Notes under the pieces: generated by a model
What the model was told of the DNA's origin: nothing
The model's input: only the letters and a program-made list of their open reading frames with translations
Databases searched by the model: none
Source of the DNA: an uncultured Selenomonadales bacterium
GTDB lineage: Bacteria; Bacillota; Negativicutes; DSM-1736; Dendrosporobacteraceae
Length of the DNA: 64,000 nt
Assembly: GCA_946407015.1 (NCBI GenBank)
Contig: CAMJML010000008.1
Span: 1-64,000, forward strand
Direction: 5' to 3'
Program-made: the position numbers and the translations under genes
Part shown: in pieces, positions 7,511 through 15,355 of the stretch
Position numbering within the stretch: position 1 is the first letter of the stretch
How the letters are laid out: each line of letters begins with the position of its first letter

Positions 7511-8389
7511 CTATCCGGTTTGCAGCTTGTCCACCAGGAGCTGCATATCGGCAGGAAGTGGACAGGTAATTTCCATGGCAGTCTTTGTAATGGGATGGAT
7601 GAACATCAGCTTGTGGGCATGCAGAGCTTGCCGTTGAAGTTGATCCAGGGAGCCGCCATAAAGATCATCTCCTAGTAGGGGATGGCCGATGTGGGCCATA
7701 TGAACACGAATTTGATGTGTTCTTCCGGTAAGCAATTCTAATTCGATCATACTGGCCGTATCATAAGCGGCTATCGTCCGATAGCGCGTTATAGCAGGTT
7801 GTCCATCAGAACGAACGACTCGTTCGATAATACTATCAGGATGACGGCCAATCGGGGCAGAAATCAGGCCTGCTTGAGGATGCAAAGCACCGCTTACAAT
7901 CGCAGTGTAGTATCTTTTTAAGTTCTTTATACTATCAGATGACAGCAAATGCTGAATATGGGAAAGCTTGGCGATTAGGATGAGGCCGGAGGTGTTTCGG
8001 TCCAGACGATGAACGGGATGAAACGTGAAGGATAACTGTTGCTGCTGAAAATAATGCATGATCGCATTAGCCAGTGTATAGGTACTTTCCTTCACTGTGG
8101 GGTGGACCAGTAGGCCAGGCGGTTTATTAATAATTAACAAGTAATCGTCTTCGAACCTGATATCCAGGGGAATAGCGGTGGGAGAGATTGTACATTCCTC
8201 ATTCCAGATGAGAACAATACTGTCGCCTGCGCAGACGATACTATTGAACGCTCCTGCCTGTTCGTTAATGAATAACTGGCCGTGGTTTTTCAAGCTTCTC
8301 CAGGCACTTAGCGAAATGCCCGACTGACGGCGCAAAAAATCTTTTATGGGTTGTGGCGATGCTGCCATTGGAACTTTTAATTTTAGCAT
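7511..8389 (-). CDS. RluA-family pseudouridine synthase
   Basis: A 292-residue enzyme that converts specific uridines to pseudouridine in rRNA or tRNA. Residues 1-70 resemble the S4-like RNA-binding domain (IKDFLRRQSGISLSAWRSLK); the catalytic domain follows, with the motif HRLDRNTSGL carrying the nucleophilic Asp and the later R-TGRTHQIRVHMAHIGHPLLGD segment. AAGGAGAT precedes the ATG. The target position cannot be assigned among RluA, RluC, RluD and YlyB types. Confidence 0.9.
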   Translation of the reverse strand: MLKLKVPMAASPQPIKDFLRRQSGISLSAWRSLKNHGQLFINEQAGAFNSIVCAGDSIVLIWNEECTISPTAIPLDIRFEDDYLLIINKPPGLLVHPTVKESTYTLANAIMHYFQQQQLSFTFHPVHRLDRNTSGLILIAKLSHIQHLLSSDSIKNLKRYYTAIVSGALHPQAGLISAPIGRHPDSIIERVVRSDGQPAITRYRTIAAYDTASMIELELLTGRTHQIRVHMAHIGHPLLGDDLYGGSLDQLQRQALHAHKLMFIHPITKTAMEITCPLPADMQLLVDKLQTG

Positions 8390-8528
8390 TGTATCTCCTT
8401 ATGCGAACTCATTTAGATATTTTTCCCTATTAAAAAGAAAAAATCCTGTTGCTCTCGTATAAATTCAACTTAGCATGCTCTTATCATTGGAGGACCGATC
8501 GTGAGGCCATAAGGATATGTAAGTAATA

Positions 8529-8550
8529 GGAGCGATCCGGTGATCGCTCC
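8529..8550. terminator. Hairpin without a strong T run
   Basis: Perfect 9-bp stem ggagcgatc / gatcgctcc with loop cggt. Neither side has a clear T run, so termination is only possible, not shown. Confidence 0.35.
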
Positions 8551-8572
8551 TTGGGCTGGCATAGTAGATAAA

Positions 8573-8845
8573 TTACAAAGAGCTGTGAATCATTGTTATT
8601 AGATCAGCCATATGTTCACGTTCCATTGTCAGAGATTCCTTGAGATAATCATTCATAGGTTCCCCACGCAGGCTATAAACATAGACCATACGACGATGGC
8701 GACGAGTTAATGCAATTATCAGAAAGAGTAACAGCACGCGCTTAATACCAAACTGCCGTTCTTGACTAGGATAACTATCATCGCGCATTTTCATGCCGAA
8801 TTTTTTCAAAACCATATTCATGGACTCATCATGCATACAGATCAT
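8573..8845 (-). CDS. Hypothetical protein, weakly supported
   Basis: An open frame of 90 residues, not recognised. It is basic with a hydrophobic centre (KRVLLLFLIIAL) followed by TRRHRR and an acidic, His/Met-rich tail. No ribosome binding site is visible before the first ATG; inner ATGs exist, one after GGGGAACC near the C-terminus, so the true product may be shorter. It lies just downstream of the recombinase gene in the same direction, 32 bases away, and may be carried along with it. Confidence 0.35.
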   Translation of the reverse strand: MICMHDESMNMVLKKFGMKMRDDSYPSQERQFGIKRVLLLFLIIALTRRHRRMVYVYSLRGEPMNDYLKESLTMEREHMADLITMIHSSL

Positions 8846-8877
8846 ATGGATAATATGGTCACAATAATAAGAATGGT

Positions 8878-10287
8878 TTACTCTCTTATGCTATAAGTGG
8901 TTAAACCATTCTCTTTTTGTGCAAAAATCGTTGGTTTTATCCGCTGAAGAATTTGACGCTTCTCCGAAAAATTTTTTATCAACACGGATTCGTGCTGATT
9001 GACGATGGTAGATTGAGACCCCTTTGACAGAGATTCCATGACTTTATCGATTTCATTCTTAATAGAGTGGAGTTGTTTTTCGGCGGCGACTATTGCAATT
9101 GTACCATCAGATACCCATTTTAAAATAGCATTTTGACGAATCTGAAGCTTTTTTAGTTGTTCTCGATAAACGGATAGTTGATTTGTTGCTGGTTTTTTTG
9201 ACACCCTGATATTTTCGTTCGCAAACCAAGAGGCCACTTCTAGCCAGACAGCATCATCGAGCTCTTGCACCGGGATGTTTCTTCTGTTGTTGCATGCATG
9301 CCCATTGGCGTAAGCGGTACAAACGTAATAACGATATTCTTTTTTATTTCTTTGCGGATAAGTAACTCCCCGCATGGCGTAACCGCATGCTGCACAGCGA
9401 ATGAGGCCAGAAAGCAGATATTCATGCTTGGCATTGCGCTTTGCTAGTACTTTGTTCTGCATTCGAACGGTGCTTGCCTTTGCAAAGGTATTCTGATCAA
9501 TGATAGCTGGAATGGCAATTGAAATCCATTCGGATTGATCGCGTTGAAATACTTTTCGTTTTCTTTGAGCCACTGTTTTTTGATAGGTTTTGAAAGCCCA
9601 CTTTGTTCCTGCATACATTTCGTTGGCGATCATACTATGTAGGACCGAGGCGCTAAAAGGATTTCCTTTTCGATTCACAATACCATCGGTTTTCAAGTCA
9701 CAAGCCAGCGCCCGGAAGCTATAGTGATTATCGATATATCTTCTAAATATTTCGCGTACGACTTCGGCCTCTTCCGGAATAATCGTATATTGCTGGTTCT
9801 TTCTATCGCAAGTATAACCAAAAGGTGGATGACTGAAAATGGGCTTTCCGCTTAGTAGTTTAGCCCGTTTCCCACGCATGGAACGTTCGCGGATTTTGGC
9901 TTTTTCAAAAGCGGAGATAGCACCACGCATTGAAAAGAACAAACGTCCCTCCGGGCTTGCATCATAATCGCCAGTGATAAATAAAATTTTTGCTCCAAAT
10001 TTTTCAATTTCTTCGGCTAAGATTAATTGATTGGTTAGATTGCGGCTCAGGCGGTCCGGGTCGTAAACCATTACATTCTGAATGAATCCCTTGCGAAGGT
10101 CATTACGCAGCTGTTCCAGAGCGGGACGCTCCAGGAACTCTCCCGAGTAGCCGTCGTCGATATACTCTTTTATATCGGTACAGTTCAAAGACAATAGCCG
10201 CTGCCGGCATGAATGAAGCTGGTCCAGTATGGAGTATCCATGCTGTGCCTGATCATCTGTGGATACACGACAATAAATGGCATTCAT
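8878..10287 (-). CDS. Large serine recombinase (resolvase/invertase family)
   Basis: A 469-residue site-specific DNA recombinase. The N-terminal resolvase domain (1 to about 150) has the catalytic serine at residue 9 in YCRVSTDDQ; the Recombinase domain follows (GKPIFSHPPFGYTCD to about 280), then a zinc ribbon CAACGY...YVC...C and a C-terminal coiled coil, the layout of phage, ICE and skin-element integrases. The start at 10287 has GGAGG seven bases before; an upstream ATG has none. No phage or conjugation genes surround it. It may excise or invert a segment outside the window, or be the last part of a decayed element. SpoIVCA-like roles cannot be excluded. Confidence 0.85.
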   Translation of the reverse strand: MNAIYCRVSTDDQAQHGYSILDQLHSCRQRLLSLNCTDIKEYIDDGYSGEFLERPALEQLRNDLRKGFIQNVMVYDPDRLSRNLTNQLILAEEIEKFGAKILFITGDYDASPEGRLFFSMRGAISAFEKAKIRERSMRGKRAKLLSGKPIFSHPPFGYTCDRKNQQYTIIPEEAEVVREIFRRYIDNHYSFRALACDLKTDGIVNRKGNPFSASVLHSMIANEMYAGTKWAFKTYQKTVAQRKRKVFQRDQSEWISIAIPAIIDQNTFAKASTVRMQNKVLAKRNAKHEYLLSGLIRCAACGYAMRGVTYPQRNKKEYRYYVCTAYANGHACNNRRNIPVQELDDAVWLEVASWFANENIRVSKKPATNQLSVYREQLKKLQIRQNAILKWVSDGTIAIVAAEKQLHSIKNEIDKVMESLSKGSQSTIVNQHESVLIKNFSEKRQILQRIKPTIFAQKENGLTTYSIRE

Positions 10288-10471
10288 AAGGAACCTCCGC
10301 GGTATAATCTGAATACTGCTTACAAGCCACTTTTGTACCTGGTATTTTATATTTATCGTTTTCATTTTTTATGTCTTGGCAAATGGGCAAATCGCTTTAT
10401 TTAGCCAAAGATTACACGTATGATGTTAAAAATCCGGTCAGTGACATAGATTGTTACAGGAGGGATCAAAG

Positions 10472-10657
10472 ATGGCCATTGTTTTCTTGGGTTATATCGA
10501 TAAAGCAGGTCATGTATCGCTCAAACCTGAATGGTTTCGGCAGCGGATTCATGAAGCACTAAGGGAAGATGTTGTATTTGATATTGAAAAGCAGGAGCCA
10601 GAATCCTGGAAACAAGTTAAACCGTTAAAGAGTCCGGTAGGTGAGAATGCTTTTTAG
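10472..10657 (+). CDS. Small hypothetical protein
   Basis: A 61-residue protein of unknown function, mixed charge, with MAIVFLGYIDKAGHVSLKPE at the start; no membrane segment or cysteine. The start at 10472 is set by AGGAGGG ten bases upstream. Divergent from the recombinase gene, 184 bases away, and followed by a hairpin. Not recognised. Confidence 0.55.
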   Translation: MAIVFLGYIDKAGHVSLKPEWFRQRIHEALREDVVFDIEKQEPESWKQVKPLKSPVGENAF

Positions 10658-10720
10658 CTAGATTATAGAAGGAGTCGATTATCACTAAATTTGTTAGTGA
10701 GCCGTCTTTACACGCAAATA

Positions 10721-10755
10721 AAGCTGCTTGTGTTTACACACAAGCAGCTTATAAA
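10721..10755 (+). terminator. Hairpin terminator
   Basis: Perfect 12-bp stem aagctgcttgtg / cacaagcagctt with loop tttaca. The flanking bases are only weakly T-rich. It ends the small gene at 10472-10657. Confidence 0.5.
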
Positions 10756-10926
10756 AACAGTTGGTAAAATCTATTGAGAAATCCTGTTTTCGAGCGAAAG
10801 CTTCTTACTGTCACGACGGTCTTAGCTGTATCGTATTTCTTATCATGCTAAGTTTTATGTCTCAATCCATGTTATAATGAATAGGAAAATTGTGTTTACT
10901 TATATAGAACAGGGGGAGAGGATAAA

Positions 10927-11262
10927 ATGAGCAATAGTCTGCCTATTGCCATTCTAAATGGAGCCATTATTACAGCAGACGGAGAATACTTCTGCCGAAC
11001 CATAAGCCTAGAAGAAGCCAGGGACTTAATCCGGTCTGCACCTGAAGTTCTTTCGGCAGTTGGCCATCAGGCCACTGCAGATATACTGACCGATTTGTTG
11101 GGAATCAATGTGACTTTAAATCGAATTAATTTCCATCAGGAGCCAGGGCAAAAAGCCTTGGTCTTCAAACTAAATAGCCGCCCACCGGAAGGAGCCATTC
11201 TTTCTCGTGATGAGATTGAGACTTTTGGCTATCAATTTCAGTTGTTATGCCGGATTAAGTAA
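10927..11262 (+). CDS. DUF1874 protein, Crn2/AcrIII-1-type ring nuclease homologue
   Basis: A 111-residue protein of the DUF1874 family, whose studied members (SIRV1 gp29 and the cellular Crn2 proteins) cleave cyclic tetra-adenylate and so switch off type III CRISPR effectors; YddF of ICEBs1 is also in this family. The pattern is full length: AILNGAIIT at 8-16, ISLEEARDLI, SAVGHQATADIL, GDal-like ALVFKLNSRPPEG, and a C-terminal ETFGYQFQLL. By direct counting His47, Arg66, Arg85 and Glu88 fall at the same numbers as the residues remembered for SIRV1 gp29. RBS GGGGGAGAGG. No CRISPR array or Csm/Cmr gene is visible here. Family call from memory of the pattern; activity is inferred. Confidence 0.8.
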   Translation: MSNSLPIAILNGAIITADGEYFCRTISLEEARDLIRSAPEVLSAVGHQATADILTDLLGINVTLNRINFHQEPGQKALVFKLNSRPPEGAILSRDEIETFGYQFQLLCRIK

Positions 11263-11316
11263 AGGTTTTCTGTTAGAATACCAGCTAGAAATGCTTTACT
11301 ATAGCAACCTTTTATC

Positions 11317-11535
11317 CTAGTGGGGTTGACGATGTTTAAGTGCATGGGTTTCTTTAATTTCGATGAGTGTGCATAGTAAAAAGAATCCACAGATCACTTT
11401 CACGATAAATTTCAGACTGTCTAACAGGGCGGCGAAATAATGCCATTCTTTTACGAATGGGGAAATACAGAAAAAAACTAGTAAGATAACTAATGATAGA
11501 AGAAATAATTGAGTAGCAGGATAAGCTTTAAGCAT
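11317..11535 (-). CDS. Small membrane protein
   Basis: A 72-residue protein with two likely membrane segments (FLLSLVILLVFFCI and FIVKVICGFFLLCTLI) and a His-rich basic tail. Start taken as ATG at 11535 because AAGGAGGG lies nine bases before it; a GTG three codons upstream sits on the RBS itself. Not recognised. Convergent with the DUF1874 gene. Confidence 0.6.
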   Translation of the reverse strand: MLKAYPATQLFLLSLVILLVFFCISPFVKEWHYFAALLDSLKFIVKVICGFFLLCTLIEIKETHALKHRQPH

Positions 11536-11653
11536 ATTTGACACCCTCCTTTTATTGCTTCTATTTTCATTATATTCTGAAATTTATATTTCGTCTATGT
11601 TGTCAGTCGTATTTTCAGAAAAAAATAGTCAACCAAGTCATTTAATTTAGAGG

Positions 11654-11696
11654 CAGCAGTTAAAAATACACTAGCTATTTTTAACTGCTGTTTTCT
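11654..11696 (+). terminator. Hairpin terminator
   Basis: Perfect 15-bp stem cagcagttaaaaata / tatttttaactgctg (11654-11668, 11676-11690) followed by ttttcttc. No plus-strand gene ends close by, so it may end a short untranslated transcript or read-through from 11262. Confidence 0.6.
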
Positions 11697-11830
11697 TCAT
11701 CGTTGTGATGGCAATACCGAAAGATGCAAAAAAATGTGTCGTTTTTTAGCAAAAATAAGATTATTTTTGCATTAAATGACATTTTCTGTCTTGTTTTGTA
11801 TGATATAATAACAAAAAAGGAGGGGATGCC

Positions 11831-11995
11831 ATGTATTCAAAATTGTGGAAAGAAGTCGAACAGCTTCAGCATGAGCTGCATGATACCGTAACTAAAAAAG
11901 GCGTAAATTCTCCTGAGGCAATTAGAGTCGGGCATTTATACCGTGAAAAAATGGATGAATATAAACGATTTAAAATGAAGCGTACAACTGTGTAA
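11831..11995 (+). CDS. Spo0E-like small protein lacking the phosphatase motif
   Basis: A 54-residue two-helix protein, MYSKLWKEVEQLQHELHDTV at the start, then KKGVNSPEAIRVGHLYREKM and DEYKRF. Length and pattern match Spo0E-family aspartyl-phosphate phosphatases (helix, KGxxxPEvI turn, helix, xEY end). Family members normally carry SQxLD in the second helix as the active site against Spo0A-P; here the position reads GHLYR, so phosphatase activity is doubtful. Strong RBS AAGGAGGGG. A role in sporulation or biofilm timing is possible but inferred. Too short for usual gene cut-offs. Confidence 0.65.
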   Translation: MYSKLWKEVEQLQHELHDTVTKKGVNSPEAIRVGHLYREKMDEYKRFKMKRTTV

Positions 11996-12031
11996 CCATG
12001 CATGGCTTCACTTTGGTTAACGAAAAAGATC

Positions 12032-12106
12032 AGTCTGTCCTATTATTATGGTTGTCTGGCAGTCTAGCCAAATCGCCAGCAGCTATAATAGGGCAGACTT
12101 TTTTGT
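12032..12106 (+). terminator. Very long hairpin terminator
   Basis: The arms agtctgtcctattat and ataatagggcagact pair over 15 positions with one G-T, and the stem continues imperfectly to ctggc/gccag, giving about 70 bases in one hairpin, ending in TTTTTTG. It terminates the Spo0E-like gene and overlaps the 3' end of the convergent gene at 12064-12336. Confidence 0.75.
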
Positions 12107-12336
12107 TTAAGCGAGCTGATCCTACATTGCATCCAGTTCATATGCACAACATCCATGTATGCGTGCCAGTGATTTACTGCGATATTATCAAGACTATCGC
12201 GCATATTATCTTTGGCTTCCTCTCCGGCTTCAATGGCGGTTTTCATGAGCTCTAGCTGTTCAATCGCTTCTTCATGAAGCGTTTGCATATGATCCAGGTC
12301 AATGGACATAGGTTTTGGGCTTCGAAGTTTGCGCAA
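12064..12336 (-). CDS. Hypothetical protein, TTG start
   Basis: A 90-residue protein, mainly helical and acidic in the middle (HEEAIEQLELMKTAIEAGEE), with His/Trp/Met-rich VNHWHAYMDVVHMNWMQC. Not recognised. TTG start is supported by GGAGGG seven bases upstream. Its last 15 or so codons are inside the long hairpin that terminates the convergent Spo0E-like gene, so the C-terminus may be poorly conserved in relatives. Confidence 0.6.
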   Translation of the reverse strand: MRKLRSPKPMSIDLDHMQTLHEEAIEQLELMKTAIEAGEEAKDNMRDSLDNIAVNHWHAYMDVVHMNWMQCRISSLKQKSLPYYSCWRFG

Positions 12337-12409
12337 AGGAATTCCCTCCCCGAATTTTTGCTATATCCTATGCCAAGGCTGAATCAATTGTGTAACAGTA
12401 AAGCAACTG

Positions 12410-12733
12410 TTAGCTCTTATAAGGCGCGATAAAGCGAATCATATAAATTGGAATATGCATGGATAATGATTTGCGGCGAACACAGACATTTACAATAACG
12501 AAATCGCAGCCAACATAGCAAAGCGTACCACAGAAAGATTCGCGTCCGCAAAGTCTGGCGTCAACGCTAAAGATAATTTCGTCTCCTAATAAACATAATA
12601 AACGATCTCTAAAGGTTGCATCAGGAAATGCATGGACCTTAGGGGCTGGATAATCACACATATCTTTTTCCATATAGTCGCAGCAAGGCTCCATTTTTTC
12701 ATCTTGATACCAATGCGGATATTTGCAATCCAT
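12410..12733 (-). CDS. Cys-rich hypothetical protein, possible spore-layer protein
   Basis: A 107-residue protein. The N-terminal 30 residues are Cys/Tyr-rich (MDCKYPHWYQDEKMEPCCDY, then MEKDMCDYP). The remainder has alternating hydrophobic strands with G-x-LCYVGCDFVIVNVC and ends IPIYMIRFIAPY, a pattern seen in small Sm-like proteins of spore formers. GGGAGG is 11 bases before the ATG. Spore association is inference from composition; no family name can be given. Confidence 0.6.
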   Translation of the reverse strand: MDCKYPHWYQDEKMEPCCDYMEKDMCDYPAPKVHAFPDATFRDRLLCLLGDEIIFSVDARLCGRESFCGTLCYVGCDFVIVNVCVRRKSLSMHIPIYMIRFIAPYKS

Positions 12734-12990
12734 AAAACCAACATCCTCCCTTTATTTTTGATTGAAATTAAAAGTCTTTTGAGTGCCTACCTGATACATC
12801 ATATGAATGGCCTAAACATAATGCTACTGTCCGTAAACATTTTTAGTAGTTAAATAAAACTGACGGTGAAAGGAAAAAGCCCTGCAATGGTCTGTAACAC
12901 TACTGTATTTTGGAAAGCGCGGCTGTTTGCAGGAATATGCCTATCTAAGCCCGAATTAATGAAAAATGAATTGCTTAGAAGGAGGAGCCT

Positions 12991-13245
12991 ATGGAGATCA
13001 CAAAATACAGCTACGTTATTTTAGTGGGCTTTTTGGTTTGGCTGACCATAGCACCACGTAATAATAGTCCCAGGTTTGGCGAGTTATTTCTGGCTTATAT
13101 GGTAGCCTTGTTATTTAGCTTAGTTGCTACTTCTGAGATTATTATGATAAAACCGGTAGCTTTCTTTTTTACAGTCGGAGGCGTATTTGCGTTTTTCTAT
13201 CTTGTAGCTCGGAAGACTATAAGAGTGACTATAAAAAATAAATAA
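12991..13245 (+). CDS. Small membrane protein
   Basis: An 84-residue protein with three likely membrane segments (YVILVGFLVWLTIA, LFLAYMVALLFSLVA, PVAFFFTVGGVFAFFYLVA) and a basic tail. Not recognised. AAGGAGGAG precedes the ATG. It ends 15 bases before the yajQ start and is likely cotranscribed with it. Confidence 0.7.
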   Translation: MEITKYSYVILVGFLVWLTIAPRNNSPRFGELFLAYMVALLFSLVATSEIIMIKPVAFFFTVGGVFAFFYLVARKTIRVTIKNK

Positions 13246-13260
13246 CGGAGGTATAGAATT

Positions 13261-13755
13261 GTGGCTAAGGATTGTTCTTTTGATATTGTTTCTGATGTTG
13301 ATATGCAGGAAGTCGATAATGCGGTTAACCAGACAGCGAAAGAAATCGGCCAGCGTTTTGATTTTAGAAACAGTAAAGCTTCTATTGTATTGGAAGGCGG
13401 AGAAATCAAACTCATTGGTGATGATGAGTATAAACTCAACAGTATGATTGATATTCTTCAAAGCAAGATGATCAAGCGTAATGTATCATTAAAAAGTCTG
13501 GATTATGGAAAAGTTGAAGCAGCTTCTCATGGAACAGCCAGACAGGTTATCAAGCTTAAAAAAGGAATTAGCAAAGAAAAAGGCAAAGATGTTGTTGCCG
13601 CAATTAAAGATACAAAGCTTAAGGTACAGGCTCAACTGATGGATGACCAAGTGCGGGTATCCGGGAAAAATAAGGATGATTTGCAGCAAGTTATGGCAAA
13701 ACTAAAACAACTTGATTTCGATATTGATCTGCAATTTGTCAATTTTCGGTCATAG
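13261..13755 (+). CDS. yajQ: YajQ family nucleotide-binding protein
   Basis: A 164-residue UPF0234 protein. Some members bind cyclic di-GMP and act with a transcription factor; others were reported to bind nucleotides or RNA. The family pattern is complete: [19 protein letters not shown] at the start, [53 protein letters not shown], and FQ-like VNFRS end. GTG start with GGAGG eight bases upstream. A c-di-GMP link would fit the diguanylate cyclase gene at 28.7 kb, but that is inference. Confidence 0.93.
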   Translation: MAKDCSFDIVSDVDMQEVDNAVNQTAKEIGQRFDFRNSKASIVLEGGEIKLIGDDEYKLNSMIDILQSKMIKRNVSLKSLDYGKVEAASHGTARQVIKLKKGISKEKGKDVVAAIKDTKLKVQAQLMDDQVRVSGKNKDDLQQVMAKLKQLDFDIDLQFVNFRS

Positions 13756-13800
13756 CCCGCTCTTTTTTACTTATGTCGGTGAAACTCTGTATGACAAATA

Positions 13801-13832
13801 AAAAAATCCGCTGATTTCCAGCGGATTTTTTA
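13801..13832. terminator. Bidirectional terminator between yajQ and uraA
   Basis: Perfect 13-bp stem aaaaaatccgctg / cagcggatttttt with a five-base loop; A and T tracts on both sides serve both converging genes. Confidence 0.88.
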
Positions 13833-13848
13833 TTTATATCAATTGAGC

Positions 13849-15102
13849 TTATTCCTTATCGTTTGTCAGACCAAGAACATCCAATACTTTAAAGCTGAGG
13901 CTGAGCAAGATTGAAACGATTGTGGCCAAAGCCATTCCTTTCATGGTCACAGTTCCGATTGAGATACTGGCACCGCTGATACCGATAATGAGTACAACCG
14001 ATGTCAGTATCAGATTCCGGGCTCGGCTATAGTCAACTTTCGATTCAACAAGCATCCGTACCCCTGAGGCAGCAATTACGCCAAAGAGTAATAAGGAGAC
14101 GCCACCCATTACTGGAACTGGGATACTCTGAATGGCAGCGGCCAGTTTTCCAACAAATGAAAGGATGATTGCAATGATTGCGGCACCGCCGATGACTTGA
14201 ACGCTGTAAACCTTTGTTATAGCCATGACACCGATATTTTCCCCATAGGTAGTATTCGGTGTAGAACCAAAGAATCCGGACAATAAAGTGGATAACCCAT
14301 TACCTAGCAGGGAACGGTCTAAGCCTGGGTCTTTTGCCAGATCACGTCCGACAATGTTTCCGGTAACGATCAGATGACCGATATGTTCGGCAATCACAAC
14401 CAGGGCTGCTGGAGCAATAATGGCAATAGCACTGAGATTAAATTCAGGTTGATAATAGGTCGGAACAGCGAACCAAGCCGCTTTAGCGACACCTGATAGA
14501 TCGACTAACCCAAGTCCGGCAGCCAGCGCATAACCACCAACCACTCCGACTAAAATGGGGATAATCGCCATAAAACCGCGAAAGACAACAGAGCCGAGAA
14601 TGGTGATAATTAATGTAAAAATCGATACAGTGATGACTTTAGGATCAAGAGTTTTTGCAGTTAAGCCGGCCATATCTGCAGCGACTGGGGCTAATTCAAG
14701 ACCGATTACAGCTACAATCGCGCCCATGGCAGCAGGTGGGAATACAACGTCAATCCATTTGGTGCCTATGACCCGCAAACTAAGAGCAACTACCGTAAAA
14801 ATTGCGCCTACGACGATAAAACCACCGAGCGCTGCACCATAGCCGTACTGCGGAAGCACTACAAATACCGGTGAAAGAAAAGCGAAGCTTGAACCCAGAT
14901 AAGCTGGGATCTTACCTTTACAGATAAATAGATACAAGAGTGTGCCAATACCGTTGAAAAGTAAAATGGTCGCCGGATTGACTTTGAAGAGAATAGGAAC
15001 CAGTACGGTTGCACCAAACATTGCAAACAGATGTTGCAGACTAAGAGGAACGGCTTGAAGCAAGGGGAGTTTGTCCTCAACTTGAATGATACGATTATTC
15101 AT
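13849..15102 (-). CDS. uraA: Uracil permease (NCS2 family)
   Basis: A 417-residue inner-membrane nucleobase permease with about 14 hydrophobic segments, importing uracil by proton symport. Typical marks are LQHLFAMFGATVLVPILF near the start, the substrate-site region VVIAEHIGHL, and NTTYGENIGVMAITKVYS. GGAGG lies before the ATG. The leader upstream carries a PyrR-type attenuator, which fixes the substrate as a pyrimidine rather than xanthine or urate. Confidence 0.93.
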   Translation of the reverse strand: MNNRIIQVEDKLPLLQAVPLSLQHLFAMFGATVLVPILFKVNPATILLFNGIGTLLYLFICKGKIPAYLGSSFAFLSPVFVVLPQYGYGAALGGFIVVGAIFTVVALSLRVIGTKWIDVVFPPAAMGAIVAVIGLELAPVAADMAGLTAKTLDPKVITVSIFTLIITILGSVVFRGFMAIIPILVGVVGGYALAAGLGLVDLSGVAKAAWFAVPTYYQPEFNLSAIAIIAPAALVVIAEHIGHLIVTGNIVGRDLAKDPGLDRSLLGNGLSTLLSGFFGSTPNTTYGENIGVMAITKVYSVQVIGGAAIIAIILSFVGKLAAAIQSIPVPVMGGVSLLLFGVIAASGVRMLVESKVDYSRARNLILTSVVLIIGISGASISIGTVTMKGMALATIVSILLSLSFKVLDVLGLTNDKE

Positions 15103-15134
15103 ACTATGCGCCTCCTTGTAATAGTATGGTACAC

Positions 15135-15235
15135 AATAGAAAAGTCTCTTACCGAAGTAAGAGACTAAAAAGGCATAAGTTAGCTATTCAAGCTATTGTG
15201 CACCTTTTTAGTCTCGCAGGACTAATTTAAAGGAT
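15135..15235 (-). promoter_or_regulatory. PyrR-dependent transcription attenuator upstream of uraA
   Basis: Read on the minus strand, AGTCCTGCGAGACT (15210-15223) matches the PyrR-binding loop consensus, and downstream a strong terminator agtctctta / taagagact (15143-15166) ends in TTTT. The anti-terminator region lies between, with the segment ctaaaaagg...cctttttag able to pair around the PyrR loop. Expected behaviour: UMP-bound PyrR stabilises the first hairpin, the terminator forms, and uraA is shut off when pyrimidines are plentiful. pyrR itself is not in the window. Confidence 0.88.
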
Positions 15236-15355
15236 ATTATGCTTTAAATCTAGCACAAAAAGACAAGTATGTCCATAAAAAGTTAAAAAATTACTGGGCA
15301 GTTATTCGATAATTAGATAAAATAGAAGTAACTGTCAAGAAAGGTGGAAAATTTT

